Positions 47,334 to 60,057 of a DNA stretch of 64,000 nt are shown one piece after another (positions within the stretch are counted from its first letter, which is position 1; each line of letters starts with the position of its first letter). Location of the stretch: assembly GCA_026545225.1 (NCBI GenBank), contig CM048850.1, positions 29,193,797-29,257,796 on the forward strand, read 5' to 3'. A model generated the notes under the pieces. That model saw only the letters and a program-made list of their open reading frames with translations. It made no database searches and had not been told where the DNA came from. This DNA is from Cornus controversa. Taxonomy: Eukaryota; Streptophyta; Magnoliopsida; Cornales; Cornaceae. A program made the position numbers and the translations under genes.

Positions 47334-49610
47334 CTATTTTTCTTGCACCCTTTTTTCATCTGTAGATTCAGCCACATCCTCAGAGTCCATGAAGAAAACA
47401 TCAGTCTGATCTGGAGGATTCTCAACAGCATTGAAAATATTAAGCTTAACCTTCATGTTGCCAAATGAAATATCCATGATCCTCGACCTACAATTTATGC
47501 AAGCATCAGCTGTAGCTAAGAAAGGTCGACCAAGAATCACTGGAATGTGCCTCTTCGGATTGTAAACCGGCTCAGTGTCAAGTACAATGAAATCAACAGG
47601 AAAGTAAAACTTGTCCACTTTAATGAGCACATCTTCTATGATTCCTCGGGGTTGCTTTGTTGATCTATCTGCAAATTGCAATACCACCGAGGTAGGCTTC
47701 AATTCTCCTAAGCCCAATTGTAATTAGACTAAATAGGGTAGCAAATTCACACTTGCACCCAAATCAAGAAGAGCTTTATCCACATGGTGCTCCCCAATGA
47801 TGCATGAGATAGTTGGAGCACCAGGATCTTTGTACTTGGGAGGAGTACACTGCTGAATTATCGAACTTACTTGTTGTGGCAGCGTCACTTTCTTTGGCAC
47901 ATGGCTTTTAGAACGCCTTTTCTGAGTGCACAAGTCCTTCAAGAATTTAGTATAAGGAGGAATTTGCTTGATGGGATCAAGGAGTGGCAAATTAATCTTC
48001 ACTTGTCGAAACACCTCCATCATGTCATGCAGCTTGTCCCCTTGTTTCCCCAATCTAGATGCTTCAAGGAAACGTTGTGGGAAAGGAGCCTTGGGCTCAT
48101 AAGAAATTTCAGCACTTGGACTTGTGGTCACTTTTTCTTCTTCTTTCTTCTCACCCACCTTATTATCAATTATTTTCTCACTCCTCCAAGTGGTAATAGC
48201 TTGGACTTGCTCATGGTGTGAGTTGCTTGTGGAAGCTTGCATCCCCCTTGGATTAGCAATTGGTTGACTAGGGAGCTTCCCTTCTTCTCTTCTACTCAAG
48301 GAAGTAGCAAGCTGTCCAAACTAAGATTCCAGTTTGGCAATGGATTGAGAATGCGAGTGCACTAGCTGAACTGTAGATTGTACTGTTGCTGCAGTAGCTT
48401 GCACTGTCTCGATGAGAGAATCAAGCTTGTCAAATTTAGACAAGGTAAGTGTCAGCTTCTCTTCAATAGCAAAAATTCTTTGGGCCATAGAACTTTGTGT
48501 TTGAAATTGCTGTTGAGGCACAAAAGTCCTAGGTTGATAAGACGGTTGCATTGCTGCCCCTTGGTTACTGTAAGAAAAACCAGGATGATTCCTCCATGTG
48601 GGATTGTAAGTATTACCTCGTGAAGGATTCATTGGTCCAGTGAATATAGCTTGGACTTGCTCGTGTTGAATATCAGAAAATTGCCCCATTGAAGGACAAT
48701 TGCTCACATTATGCATACGACTAGAGCAAAATTCACAAGGGCCTAACAATGAAGAATTTGAAGCAGAAGGAGTTTGATTGGCAGCCATAATTGCTGCTAC
48801 CTTCTGTGCAATTAAATCAATGTCAGTTGGCATAGCTTCTGAAACACCAACCTCAAAAATCCCATCAGTCTTCCTTGCAGTGGCATGTCTGCTAGAACGA
48901 GTAGAGGACACATGTTGTAGAGAGTTGTCACTAAGATTTTCAAATAAGGTCCATGCCTCTTCTTCACTCTTCAACATAAAAGTACCTCCACACGATGCAT
49001 CAACCATCTGTCTGTTGGCTTCTGTCAGCCCTTCATGAAAACTCTGCACTAGTTGCCACTTAGGAACTTGATGATGGGGACACTTTCTAAGAAGGTCCTT
49101 GAATCTTTCCCATGTCTCATAAAATTGTTCCCCCTCATGTTAGGAGAAACCAGTGATAGCACGTCTGAACTGATTGGTCTTCCCTATAGGAAAATACTTC
49201 TTGAGAAACTCATGTTGCATCTGAGTCCAAGTCGTGATAGAACCTGCTAGTAGAGAATTGAACCAATACATTGCTTTGTCTTTCAAGGAGAATGGAAAAA
49301 GTCTCATTTTGAAAGCATCTTCAGAGAAGTTGTGAATTTTTGTAGTTGAGCACACTTCAATGAATTCATCGAGATGCTTGTAAGGGTCTTCTTGAGTCAG
49401 CCTAGAATAAGATGGTAACATCTGAATAATGCTGGACTTGATCTCATAATTCTGTGTTGTGACATTGGGCAGTTGAAAACCTGCTGGTGAGGTATATGTC
49501 TCAGGAACATAGTAGTCCCTAAGCAATCTAGCTCTTTCTCCATCAGCATTAGGAACAAGGTTGTTATTCCTCTCTTCTGCCATATCTTCAATTAATTCTT
49601 CCTCTTGCAC
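47334..49610 (-). pseudogene. Athila gag and protease remains
   Basis: The Gag start region is at 49610 (EELIEDMAEERNNN) and the core at about 49300-49450 (QEDPYKHLDEFIEVCSTT; FSLKDKAMYWFNSLLAG). A zinc-knuckle-like CEFCSSRMHNVSNCPS follows near 48700, then the Lys/Glu tail and the protease (KALLDLGASVNLLPY; VILGRPFLATADACIN). Homologous with 26809-28370 and the first part of 24940-26790. Broken. Confidence 0.8.
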
Positions 49611-49834
49611 AATGGTATCTACAGGGATGTTCCTCTATTGTCTAAGAGTATGTTCAGGCTCAGGATCAAGAGGTATCAAAGGATCAGCTACAGAACGACG
49701 ACCTTGCATATATTAACCAAAAGCACCTGAAAGAAAACAAAAACAAAGTTAAAAATAAAATATAAAAATTTCCTAAACTAAAAATCCAATTAAAATTAAT
49801 TCTGTAAAATCCAATCAATCAAATAGATAATCAT

Positions 49835-49848
49835 CGGCAACGGTGCCA
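49835..49848 (-). other. Athila primer-binding site (tRNA-Asp type)
   Basis: On the minus strand TGGCACCGTTGCCG follows the LTR end after 5 bp. It is one base from TGGCGCCGTTGCCG, the complement of the 3' end of tRNA-Asp used by Athila elements, which supports the lineage call. Confidence 0.8.
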
Positions 49849-49853
49849 AAAAT

Positions 49854-51364
49854 TGATTCGTGTGTGAGAGTGACTCAAAAAGTATATCAATTAGAAATTT
49901 TCACAGTTCGCAATAGAACGAATTCCTTGCAGAATAAGGCTATCAAAAGGGGTATCGTACCTTAGGGATTATGGTCTGATGAGTTGGAATATGGAATTAA
50001 CTCTAATTAAATTTAGAAGAAAAGAATTCTGATTTTTAAACTAAAACAATTAAAAAGGAAAATAAAATAAATCAAAGTAAAATAGATATTGAAGATAATA
50101 AGAGAGAAATCTAGGATGTTTGACTTCACCACTAACTCCACAATCAATGGTCAATTGAATCAACTATAGGGGAATTATATCATGCATAAGTGGTGTCGGT
50201 GGCTACAAGCTTACCTTCATCCGTCAAGAAGATAACATATGATTAAGGTTAAGCCATGGACTATCTTCGATTGGCATGGGCCATCTGCCTAACTACTCTA
50301 ATCTAGGGTGCAGTATGGTTCATCTTCTCTAGGCATAATCCATCAAAGCTCTTAACAATATATTCAGTGGTTACCATTGTGTAATAATCGCTCTCATAAT
50401 CACAGAAAACAAGAGAGATTGAGTTCAATAACAACAACTAAATATCTAAGACAAGATAAGAAATCATTGAGATTAAATTTACAAGACTTTTATTGTTCAA
50501 TTCTATAATAAGAATCCTCTGAATTACACAATCTATGCATGTATATAAAGGTCCCCAATAATTAAAACAATCAAACCATTGATGCTTTGTTAGGGCTACA
50601 TCAAAACCCTAGTGGATGAACTAGCCGCTCATGGTAGAAGAAGAAGCTTCAACTGTTGAGGAAGAAGGCATCATCTTCATGAATTATGCGTATGACTTCG
50701 TTCTCCAATGGCTCTGCAAATATGTTTCTGTTCTCTTCTCAGCCCTCTCAGACTCTCCAATCTCTCTTTTATCTCTCCCAAAACCAGCCTCTTATTCTTC
50801 ACTTTATTCCCCAAGGGAATACACCAAAGTCCTATTCTAATTAGGAATAAATTAGGGTTTCTCGCAGCACTAATCAGCTGGGTTTTTCCTGCTGACTTCG
50901 GCCCAACTTTGACCCACTAGAAGTTCGATTTACGGAATTTTTGTAAAATACAAAAGTGTGCAGAATCAAATTTCATTTAACCCATCATGGAAACTATGTC
51001 GATTTAAAGCTCGGAAATAAGAATTCTGGCCCATTTTCCAAAATGGGATTAAGACTATATTATGCGCAGATTTGGGCTTCAGGCCTGAAACCTTCTTAAG
51101 CAGCTGTAATTCTCTTGGACCTTTTCCTTGGGCTGATTTGAGTTGAAATAAATGGTTGAATGGTTTCCTTTGATGTAGGCTTCATCTAACCATCTTGGAT
51201 GTCTTCTTTAAAAGCCCAAAGTCATGGTTTTAACTGAAATAATCATTAAGGCCCTGAAAATACAGAAAACACTAAAACGAAGTAAAATCACAAAATAATG
51301 TATCACTGAAAGAATAAAATACATAAGTTAAGAGGCTAGAATGCGTAACATTCAACGCCTATCA
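49854..51364 (-). repeat. 5' LTR of Athila copy 2
   Basis: This 1,511-bp repeat runs TGATTCGTG to CCTATCA on the plus strand and is homologous with 18993-20505. Interior similarity includes the stretch around TATAAAGGTCCCC (50533) that may hold the promoter. Confidence 0.9.
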
Positions 51365-51406
51365 GTGCTGTAGAGGCATGGTGGGAGCACTAAAAGATGG
51401 AGCAAC

Positions 51407-52200
51407 CTACAATGAAAGAGTACAATTAGACACTAGTGTTGCATATATTAGTTCAATCAATACTATTGTATTTACCTGTCGATTAGCATTTGGAACTTGT
51501 ATAAGTTGTAGAAGCATGGCAATCTGCTGTTGCATCACTTCATGTTTCTCATTGTGTTCATTGTGTTTGTTTTCCATTCTTGCTATAGTCTCCTTTAGTT
51601 CTTTCAATTCTGCACGGAGACCACATGCCACTTCCTCAACTTCTTTGTTTCTCCTCAAAAGTTTCACTTTCGTAGGAGGTGGCCCCCAAACATCACTTGC
51701 TGTAACCCCCAAAACGTACATTCGAACACGTCCCCCTCTCTCTTCTCCCCTCACTTGAGAGTACAAATCACAAGGGTGAAGGCTAATGCCCGAACTAGAT
51801 GCATCTTCCGTTTGTTTTTTAGATTGTTCTTCTAATTGAGCCTGAAACACAAAATTAATTAAAAAATGAGCATGTGGCATAAAACATAATGATCAGAGTT
51901 AATTAAGCTCACCATCAATTTGGTAGCGTCATAATCACTGGGGGTTCCATCCTTATGTTTGTGGGTCTCGCAAAATAGTTCAGCACGTGAAGGAGCTTTG
52001 CCAGTTTTTTGCTTCATCTAACATGAAAAGAATATATTGTAATTCATGTATATAAATTGCTAAGATGTATAATCTATTATGAAACTTTGTACATAAAAGA
52101 ATAAAAGTCCTAACCAACTCAGCCACTCGTGCGTAGCTCCTTGTTCCCGTGGTATGAGGCATGCTTTGCTTTGAGCGATTTTTTTTGTTTTGTTCACTTC
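51407..52200 (-). pseudogene. CACTA transposase, C-terminal exons (Transposase_24-like)
   Basis: Exon-like frames read KTGKAPSRAELFCETHKHKDG (near 52010-51950) and then AQLEEQSKKQTEDASSSGISLHPCDL, a GRVRMYVLGVTASDVWG stretch and a coiled coil (ELKELKETIARMENKHNEHNEK) ending near 51407. This is the usual C-terminal half of plant En/Spm proteins. A candidate intron separates 51845 from 51910. It belongs with the exons at 52500-55383. Confidence 0.7.
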
Positions 52201-52499
52201 GACTCTACAAAATTAGAGCAATGCTAGATATTTAATCTCTTTTTATCAAATAAAAATGCATCTTATACAATGTTATATATCAGCAGTCTTTGATGGGTAT
52301 CTCCATCCATTGAAGGAGACACTTACAATGGTGGTTTGGTTGTCACAGAATTTGTGGGTATGGAGGAGAGAGAAAGTGAAGGAAGATCAAAGACTGGTCC
52401 ATCAATGGAGGTCATCTTATATCATTACGTAGCTACATGCAAAAAGATTATGAGTTTAGAGTAATGTAAATTTATATCTAACAATATACGACTAGAAAA

Positions 52500-55383
52500 T
52501 AATATTATAAATAGATAGTACTTACACATTCATTAAACCATTTGTGAAATGATTGATGAGACATTCTTTCTAATTGCTTTGGCCTTAAATTTCGATGCCT
52601 TCTTTTAAGATATTTCTTATGCTTTCTGTAAAGAAAATAAGATGATGTTACTCACGTAACATGAACAACAAAATAATCAATATAAGAAACAATTGATATA
52701 TTGAAAATTTTCCTTACTCAATAAATGGTATTGCTGCCTCATTGTTAAATAACACGTAACGATGAGCTTGTACCCAAGTATTGTCATCTAAAACAATCAT
52801 CTCCTGTTTCCCTAAGGCACGACCTTTAGGCCCCAAACCAAGCATCTCATCTCCATCAATTAGATTGTCATTATTCCTTGAGGGCTTGTTAAACCTTGTC
52901 TCAACATTCACTAGGTACCTTGAACAAAATGTCAATCATTCCTCGGCCAAATAACCTTCAGCAATTGAACCTTCGGGTCGGCTTCTATTACGCACGTAAT
53001 TTTTTAATGTTAGGAGATACCTAACAAAAAATTCATTGGGAGATACCTCAAAGTAAATGAAATTTGAAAGAAAAAAAAATTATATATATATATGAAAGAA
53101 TTATTGTAAGAAAAATGCAAGGTACCTCTCAAATGGATACATCCAACGGTATTGGACCGGTCCTGCTAGCCTTATCTCATTAACTAAGTGAATGGGTAAG
53201 TGAACCATTACATCAAAGAAAGCCGGTGGGAATATCATTTCCATGTGACACAATGTTAAAGCAATTCGATGTTCTAAAGCATTCAACTCTTCAAGGTTAA
53301 TACTCTTTGAACACAATTCTCTAAAAAAGTTACTCAACTCAACAAGTACAGAGCACACATTTTTAGGTAATATCCCACGTATTGCTAGTGGTAGCAACTG
53401 TTGCATCAATATATGACAATCATGACTCTTCAACCCACTAATTTTGCGCTCCTTCAATTTCACACAACGTGAGATATTAGCTGCATATCCATCTGGAACT
53501 TTAATATTCTTTAAAACTTGACATAAGATGTCCTTTTCATTTGATGACAATGTGAAGCTTGCAGGAGGCAAAAATAATTTGTTTGCACCCCGAGGCTCCG
53601 GGTGAAGTGAAGGCCTTATTTGTAGATCTTGCAAGTCAAGTCTTGCCTTTACTCCATCTTTACCTCGCCCCTCCTCATTCAACAATGTATAAAGTACACT
53701 GTCACATACATTCTTCTCAATATGCATGACATCCAAATTATGTCACAATAGATTATCCTCCCAATACGGCAACCCAAAGAATATACTTTTTTTCTTCCAA
53801 TTCAATGGCAACTTATAATTAGTTTCACCTCTCTTGCTTTTTTTGCCTTTATCACATTCCTTCTTTCCAAATGGTGGGAATTTAGCACCTTCTAGTTGAC
53901 GCAACACTTCTGTTCTGGACAACATAGTTGGAGCACACCTTTTCTCCTCGGTTCCATCGAATGCAACTTTGTTACGTCTGAATTTATGATCTTGCTCAAG
54001 AAAACGCCGATGCCCCGGAAAACATGTCTTCTTACTATGCTTTAAATAATGGGAGCATGTGTCTTTGTTACATGTAGGACAAGCTAGTTTTCCCATTGTA
54101 GTCCAACTTGACAACATACCAAGGGCAGGGAAATCACTTATTGTCCACAGTAATCCTGCATACATGCGAAAAGTTTGTTTTCTTGAAGCATCATAGGTAT
54201 CTACACCTTCGTACCAGAACTCCTTTAATTCCTCAATCAAAGGCTGCAAATATACATCAATGTCATTTCCAGGGCCCTTAGGACCAGGAATCAAGGTGGA
54301 TAGTATAAAATAAGGCTGTTTCATACACATCCATCCAGGCAAGTTGTACACGGCAAGCACAACGGGCCATGTACTATGTGCAATACTCATAGTTTTGAAT
54401 GGATTAAAACCATCACACGCTAGACCGAGTCTGACATTTCGAGAATTGCTAGCAAACTGTGGATTTCTTTTATCAAGATTTTTCCATGCTAGCGAGTCAG
54501 CAGGATGTCTCAACTTCCCATCTTTAATGCGTCCTTCTTCATGCCATCGCATAGAGGATGCTGTCTTGCTTGACATAAATAACCTTTGGAGTCGCGGCTT
54601 CAGAGGAAAGTACCGTATAACTTTGGCAGGAATCTTTGAATTTGTTGAGGTCGTAGATGTACTTGCAATATCTTCCATGGGAGTATCGGAAACTTTCCAT
54701 CTGGACTTACCACAAGTGTTACATGTCTCGTTATTTCTATTCTCCTTCCAAAACAACATACAATCTGATGGACATGCATCAATCTTGGTATAATTGAGAC
54801 CCAAGTCACCAATCATCTTTTTTGCTTGATGAAAAGATTTTGGCACTCTTTCACCATCAGGTAACACATCTTTAAAAAACATTAACAACTCACTAACTGA
54901 TTTATCAGTCCAATGGTGTCTTGTTTTCATCAAATATAACTTCACAACAAAGGATAGCTTTGTATACTTTGTACACCCAGGATATAAATCCTTTTTCGCC
55001 TCATCCAATAACTGGTAAAACTTTTCTGCCTTTTTATTAGACCCTCATTGATGCTCATGTTCCCCAGTCGTCTCCTCCCCTTCTTCGCTCTGAACTCCAA
55101 AACCCTCATATAAAAGTCCCTCCATATCATCATCTACATTCTGGCTTATATCATGAGGTAATAAGGTGTTTTCGTCACTATTCGCAGAAGATGAAGCTAG
55201 AGGTTCTCCGTGATAAACCCATGTTGTGTAGGTTTGCATAAATCCTTTGCATACCAAGTCATCATAGACTTCAAAACGATTTTTCTTGACACAATTTCCA
55301 CAATCATAACAAGGGCAATATATATACCCATCTTTCCCAACATGCTCAAATGCAAAATCTAGGAATTGTCGGACTCCATTCAA
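52500..55383 (-). pseudogene. CACTA transposase (Transpos_assoc plus Tnp2 domains) with in-frame stops
   Basis: The frame starts at about 55383 with a transposase-associated zinc-finger-like domain (GVRQFLDFAFEHVGKDGYIYCPCYDCGNC) and continues into Tnp2 (MRWHEEGRIKDGKLRHPADS; LACDGFNPFKTMSIAHSTWP; GKLACPTCNKDTCSHYLKHSKKTC; LDVMHIEKNVCDSVLYTLLNE; YRWMYPFERYL). Codons at 55045-55047 and 53743-53745 are TGA within one continuous frame; the second stands where LLRHNLD would be expected (CGA to TGA). A likely splice donor (GAGAG/GTACC) lies at 53125, and the next exon (53020-52714, RNRSRPEGSIAEGY) contains a third TGA in place of a cysteine. The last exon here is near 52640-52500. A DDE-type cut-and-paste enzyme in life, dead in this copy. 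Confidence 0.88.
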
Positions 55384-56518
55384 ATATACTGAACTTACCT
55401 TGTTTGTACTAGAAATTCATTAAAAAAAATCAAATTGGGTAAATCATGAATACTAAACTAAACAAGAAAGTGTCGGTTTCAATTTGAATATACCTTGTTT
55501 GAGAAATCCACCTTCTATCCATGAAGCTAGAATTAAAACTAATAGATTACCGCCCTTCCAAGATTCAAAATTAAAACACCATTTCAGCTTCATGAAAGGT
55601 CATTATACCAGTCAAGGATCAACGTTGCAACTTTAATTCACTTATTGTCTATAAAAAAAAAAATCAGTCTGAAATTCAGCAATTGTAATTCACTCTGTTA
55701 TTTCTATGCTACTAGAGGAATAAATTTAGTACATATATATGGGGAAAAAAGGAAAAAAGAAAGAAAAAAATGCTAGCAAGAGACATCAAATATATTGAGA
55801 AAGAAAATCAAGAATGCCAATATATAAATAAATTCCTTTAAATAAGATAACCCTAAAAAGACTTTGAAAATGAGAACGGCCCAAATTTAAATTAACACCA
55901 GGGACTTTGTTACTTTAAGAAATATTTAGAATTAAGATCCTCATTTAGCAGTGAATTAAACTCGTTCTTCTTTCCAGTATCCACTATCCATGACCCATTA
56001 CGCCAAATAAATCCTTGCATATATGACACAAATCTAGTGTTGTGCAAGGAAAGGTATTCAAATCGATCTCAAGTTCTAACTCAAGACTGACCTAGAAATC
56101 TGGATGCTTTCAAGTGCTACCAGTATTGTTCCTGGTGTAAAAAAAAGTATACTGTTAAAAGACAATGTAGCAATTACGGAGTATATATTAAATCTTACAA
56201 TATAGCGATCGATGCCTTCTTAATCAATCACCTAATCCAGAAGTCGAATCGAGCTCCAACCTCAAGTGTTCGAGCTCGGCTCGAAACTCGTATAGAGATA
56301 TAGATATTACACACACAAAACACACACATGCACAAATCTATCATACACATATTACACACACGCATATGCAAAATGCACATATCAGTCTAAAACTAAATTT
56401 TCATCGAAAGAAATTTCATACAAAATTATAAAAAGTAGAAATACCTGGAAAATCACCGATCTCGTCAAAGCTACTGCTCCGATCTCGCCAAAGCCATCGT
56501 CACCATCCTCCCATGCCA

Positions 56519-56522
<4 letters not shown>

Positions 56523-56552
<30 letters not shown>
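56523..56552. repeat. (GA)n microsatellite in the CACTA leader
   Basis: A pure AG dinucleotide run of about 30 bp, directly upstream of the transposase gene on its strand. Confidence 0.9.
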
Positions 56553-56553
<1 letters not shown>

Positions 56554-56810
56554 AAACACAAAATACAGATCGCCAGTCGTGAGTAGGGACTTAGGATGCA
56601 GAGAGAGGAGTGCGGGCTGTGTGGCTAGGGTTGAGAGTAATTGAGTGGTTAAAGAATATATATAGATGGGCTTAGGTTTGAGCTATGTTAATTCTCTTGG
56701 ACTTGGTCCATTTTATTTTAAAAATGATTGGTAATGCATTTTATTGGTTTCATTGGACTGGGCTAAGATTATAAGTTTGGGCTAAGATTATAAGTTTGGT
56801 ATTATTCATT

Positions 56811-56994
56811 TCCGGCGGTTTTTAAAAACCGCCGGTAATAAGCCCATATTTCTGGCGGTTCCTTAAAAAGTGCCGGTATACAACGCTATTTCTGGCGCTT
56901 TTAGATAAACCGCCAGAATTATTGCTCATTACCGGCGGTTTTTAAAAACCGCCGGTAATAACTTCAAATTTCCGGCACTTTTTGAACCGCCGGA
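56811..56994. repeat. CACTA subterminal palindromes (CCGGCGGTTTTTAAAAACCGCCGG)
   Basis: Alternating CCGGCGG and CCGCCGG words occur in direct and inverted order. Two units (56812-56834 and 56932-56956) form near-perfect palindromes through TTTTTAAAAA. CACTA transposases bind such subterminal motifs to pair the ends. This word is unlike those of the CACTA sequences at 34317 and 61325/62436. Confidence 0.85.
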
Positions 56995-57016
56995 AAAAAA
57001 TAAATATGTTGTAGTG

Positions 57017-58115
57017 AAAAGATCTATGAGTATTGCGGTCACATCACAATGAAATTTGGTCACAAAAATACCCTCAACTATATAAACAAACGTATACTGA
57101 TTTAATCTAAATAATGAGTATTCTTATTGCTGTAATACGAAATTATATACTAGATTTTTTTTCTGTGGCAAGAAAACTCATGTACCACTTTGGATCTATG
57201 AAAACTTGAACCCTGAATTTCTATTATAGAAAGTGACAAGTACTACTGAGCTTCAGGCTTGTCAATCCTTACTTAAAAATTATGTTAACAAGTGATTATT
57301 AATCTCCATCTGAATTATGACCCGTGTAGATAACCACCACCAGAACGAAAAGGGAGGCTTTTTCTTGTTTACCTTTCTTTTCTCTTTTCTCCAACATAAT
57401 AAAAAAAAAAAAAAAAGTGAACAAAATATAATGACCAACTAATTTTCCTTCTCAAAAGTTTGCTTCGAACATCCACTAGATACCCTATTTTTTGTCTTGT
57501 CCTCTACAGAGAATGGTGATATTTTCTGTTTTGGAGTTTACAAGAAGGAAAAGGTTACTTGGAATACACCTTTTTTGTTTTGCGCTCTACAGAAAATAGT
57601 GACATTTTCTGTTTTGCACTTTACAGGAAGATTGAGACGCAACTTGACTGGTTTTGCAATTTATGTAAAAATATCAAAAAAGAAAAATATAGATATTGTT
57701 AAGAGTCCCAACTCGGAAACCAAAGTAGAGAGAGACTGATAGACCTCAAGCAGCCACAAATTAAGTGGGCACACCACTCTTTGTCTGCTTCAGTTTTGGT
57801 GTCTTCGAATTCACTATCATCACCGCGGAGTGCTGAAGTCTATTGGTTTCCACCATAAAGGTGAAGAGCTCAAGTCTTTGCAAGAACAAAGTGAATGTGC
57901 TAAGTATGTTTTTAAAAAAAAACTAAAAGAAATTACTATCATTCTCAAAGAGAAAAGAGAGAATTCTTTTATTGCAATAATAATGGAAGATGGCAAATAA
58001 AAATGACCCTACATATTTAATTAACCCTAGCTAATTATCTGACCAATAAAAGGTAGCATTTCTTTTGAATTTTGAAATTCTTCTCCCCCATTAAGCTCAG
58101 CATGTTAATACATCT
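57017..58115. other. Intergenic region downstream of the GA20-oxidase
   Basis: No gene was recognised. A poly-A run lies near 57400-57415. A direct duplication of about 47 bp (CTACAGAGAATGGTGATATT and its variant) is found at 57501-57548 and 57585-57631. On the minus strand AATAAA at 57968-57973 lies about 145 bp past the GA20-oxidase stop and could be its poly(A) signal. Confidence 0.6.
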
Positions 58116-60057
58116 TCACTTTTTCTCAATTAATTGAAGCCAGTTTGAGAAACTCTTGAGAGTGTTCATGTCAACTCTGTAATGCTTCCCTATAAACTCA
58201 AGTAGAGTCGGCCATGTGAAATCAGGGTATATTCTGGGGTGGTTGTTGTCCACCAATTCAGTTGGTGGACTCACAACCTTATCCTTCTTTGGACACAAAA
58301 AGAAAGCAAGAGATTTCCTAGGTGTCATGTTGTTTACCACGGCTCGATGCAAGCAACTTTTGTATCTTCCATTTGAAAGAGCCTGAAACCAAGAATAAAA
58401 TCAAATAAAACTTGATACTCACTTTATCAATAATCCACATTTTTTGTCACACTGCTGAAAAAAGAAAAAAGGGAAATAAACAAAATATTAATTTAATATT
58501 TTTAAATTTTTCACAAAGTGATTGCTCTTCTACCCAAACACTGTTGCAACTCCTAATTTTTGTTGGCAAGTAACTTTAATTAACTTTATAACTAACAAAA
58601 ACAAATATATAAAATTGAGTTGCACACGTACGGTTTCAAGCTTTCAGTTGTTTTTTTTTTGTTATTTTTTATTTTTATTTATTTATTGCGTGAGTGCTCA
58701 CACACACATTGTTTATGCTGTGGCTGAACTACTCTCCTAGTTTATGTGAGGATAGGAAGGTTATGCCATTGCAATAATGGCCAAAAACAAAAAAAATTCT
58801 CATATATTGAGAGGAAAAGCAACAATAGCGAACAAAAGGAGCTCAGCTCTCTAGCATAAAGAGAGGTTAAAGGGAGAAAACATGCTATGATAAAAAACCA
58901 TCTAAGAAAGGTTAATTCTTGGGAAGAACCCTCCAGGCCCATGCTTAGATTTGCAATTCATAGCTTCTCTTTCTTTAATAGAAATTATGTTACCTCTGCA
59001 CCAACCTTTAAATGATATATAACAACAACAAAAACATAGTATATATATATATATAATGGATCCAAAAAACTGCATTATCAATCTTACGTACCATGAAGGT
59101 GTCGCCGATGTTAACAACAAAAGCACTGAAATTTGGGGTGATGGAATGCCATTCATTGTCTACAAACACTTGAAGGCCACCCACAGTGTCTTGGTGAAGG
59201 ATGGTTAGAGACCCTGGATCGCAATGAGGTCCCGTTCCTAAAGTAAGTTCTGGTTTTTGACACGGCGGGTAGTAGTTCAATTTCATTATCGAATTGTTTT
59301 CTTCGAAAAATTCCCTGAAATGGGCCTGGTTTACACCGAGGCTCATCCCTAAGAGCTCCATAATCCCAAGAGAAAGAGTGCTCATGGCATTGCAGTAGTC
59401 TTGATAAACTCTCCTATATAAAAACAAGAAACATGTATAGACTTTATTCTTTAGGCCATAAAAAAAAAAAAAAAAAACAAATGAAATGGTAATGTTTTCA
59501 TACCCAAATTGGCAATCTTCAGGCATTGTGTTCTTCAAATACTCTTCAACAATGTTGGATGAGTTTTTCTCTGCTGAATATGGAAAAGAAAGGGTTTCTT
59601 TCCATGGAAGCCTGGAGGAAAACCGATCACCAACGCTACTAGCATATCCACAATGGTCACCAACCTTTCTCTTATTACTTTCCTTTAGGCGGAGTGGAAG
59701 TTCAAAGAAGAGGTCCATATAGCGATGAGCTTCTGATATAATTTTAGTATCAACACCATGATTAACAACAAGAAAGAAACCATGCTTCTGACACGCCTCG
59801 CCAACTAGCCTCGAAGCTTCCATGGCTGCAACAGGGTTTCTAGATAGAAAGCCTCCCAAGTCAATAAGGGGAAGATCGAGTTCTGGTGCGTTAGAAGAAG
59901 GCTTCTCGTGGTCGGGCCATATGAACTGTGTGGGTATGTTGGATTGGTGTTGAAGCATAGAGGCGTCGAAAACTAGAGGGTTGGTTTGCTCATCTTTAAA
60001 TTCTTCTTTTGGCTGTTGTGGCAAGGATTGTATGGCTGTTCTGGAATGAATTGCCAT
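58116..60057 (-). CDS. GA20ox: Gibberellin 20-oxidase (2-oxoglutarate/Fe(II) dioxygenase), three exons, intact
   Basis: This cytosolic enzyme oxidises carbon 20 of GA12/GA53 in steps to GA9/GA20, a rate-setting part of gibberellin synthesis. The ATG is at 60057 ([10 protein letters not shown]). Exons are 59504-60057, 59092-59413 and 58116-58382, with GT-AG introns of 90 and 709 bp; the sum is 1,143 nt, 380 residues, the usual length. The GA20-oxidase signature LPWKET is at 150-155 and NYYPPCQKP at 231-239. Iron ligands are His248, Asp250 (GPHCDP) and His304 (LHRAVV), and the 2-oxoglutarate pair is Arg314/Ser316 (RKS). No stop or frameshift is seen. Two introns at these places are typical of the family. 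The poly(A) signal and TATA box are in fitting positions. Which paralogue it is cannot be told. Confidence 0.95.

Larger units (their letters stand above)
42461..51364 (-). mobile_element. Athila-lineage Ty3/gypsy element (copy 2)
   Basis: On the minus strand the parts are 5' LTR (51364-49854), primer site, Gag (49610-47724), protease (about 47700), integrase (47160-45915), spacer with palindromic cassette (45591-45478), env-like frame (45028-43805) and part of the 3' untranslated region. No second LTR is seen at the low end, where similarity to copy 1 begins at about 42461. The high end abuts CACTA sequence. Without an LTR pair its age cannot be estimated. It is broken, with several breaks, although the env-like frame is long and open. 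Confidence 0.85.
51366..57016 (-). mobile_element. CACTA (En/Spm) DNA transposon, one terminus present
   Basis: The minus-strand 5' terminus is CACTACAACATA, ending at 57016. It is followed inward by subterminal palindromes, a leader with a GA microsatellite and a transposase gene running down to about 51407. The opposite terminus is not seen; the sequence meets the Athila LTR at 51364/51365. The transposase has in-frame stops, so the element cannot move by itself. Confidence 0.85.

Noticed and set aside
51365-51369. GTGCT as a target duplication of Athila copy 2
   Set aside because: No matching GTGCT was found at the low end near 42461, where no LTR is present.
54344-54793. 149-residue plus-strand frame
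   Set aside because: It is the complement of the CACTA Tnp2 domain.
58522-58740. Frame within the GA20-oxidase gene, and frames at 58742-59156
   Set aside because: These fall in the second intron or read from exon 2 into it; the residues are hydrophobic runs from AT-rich intron DNA.
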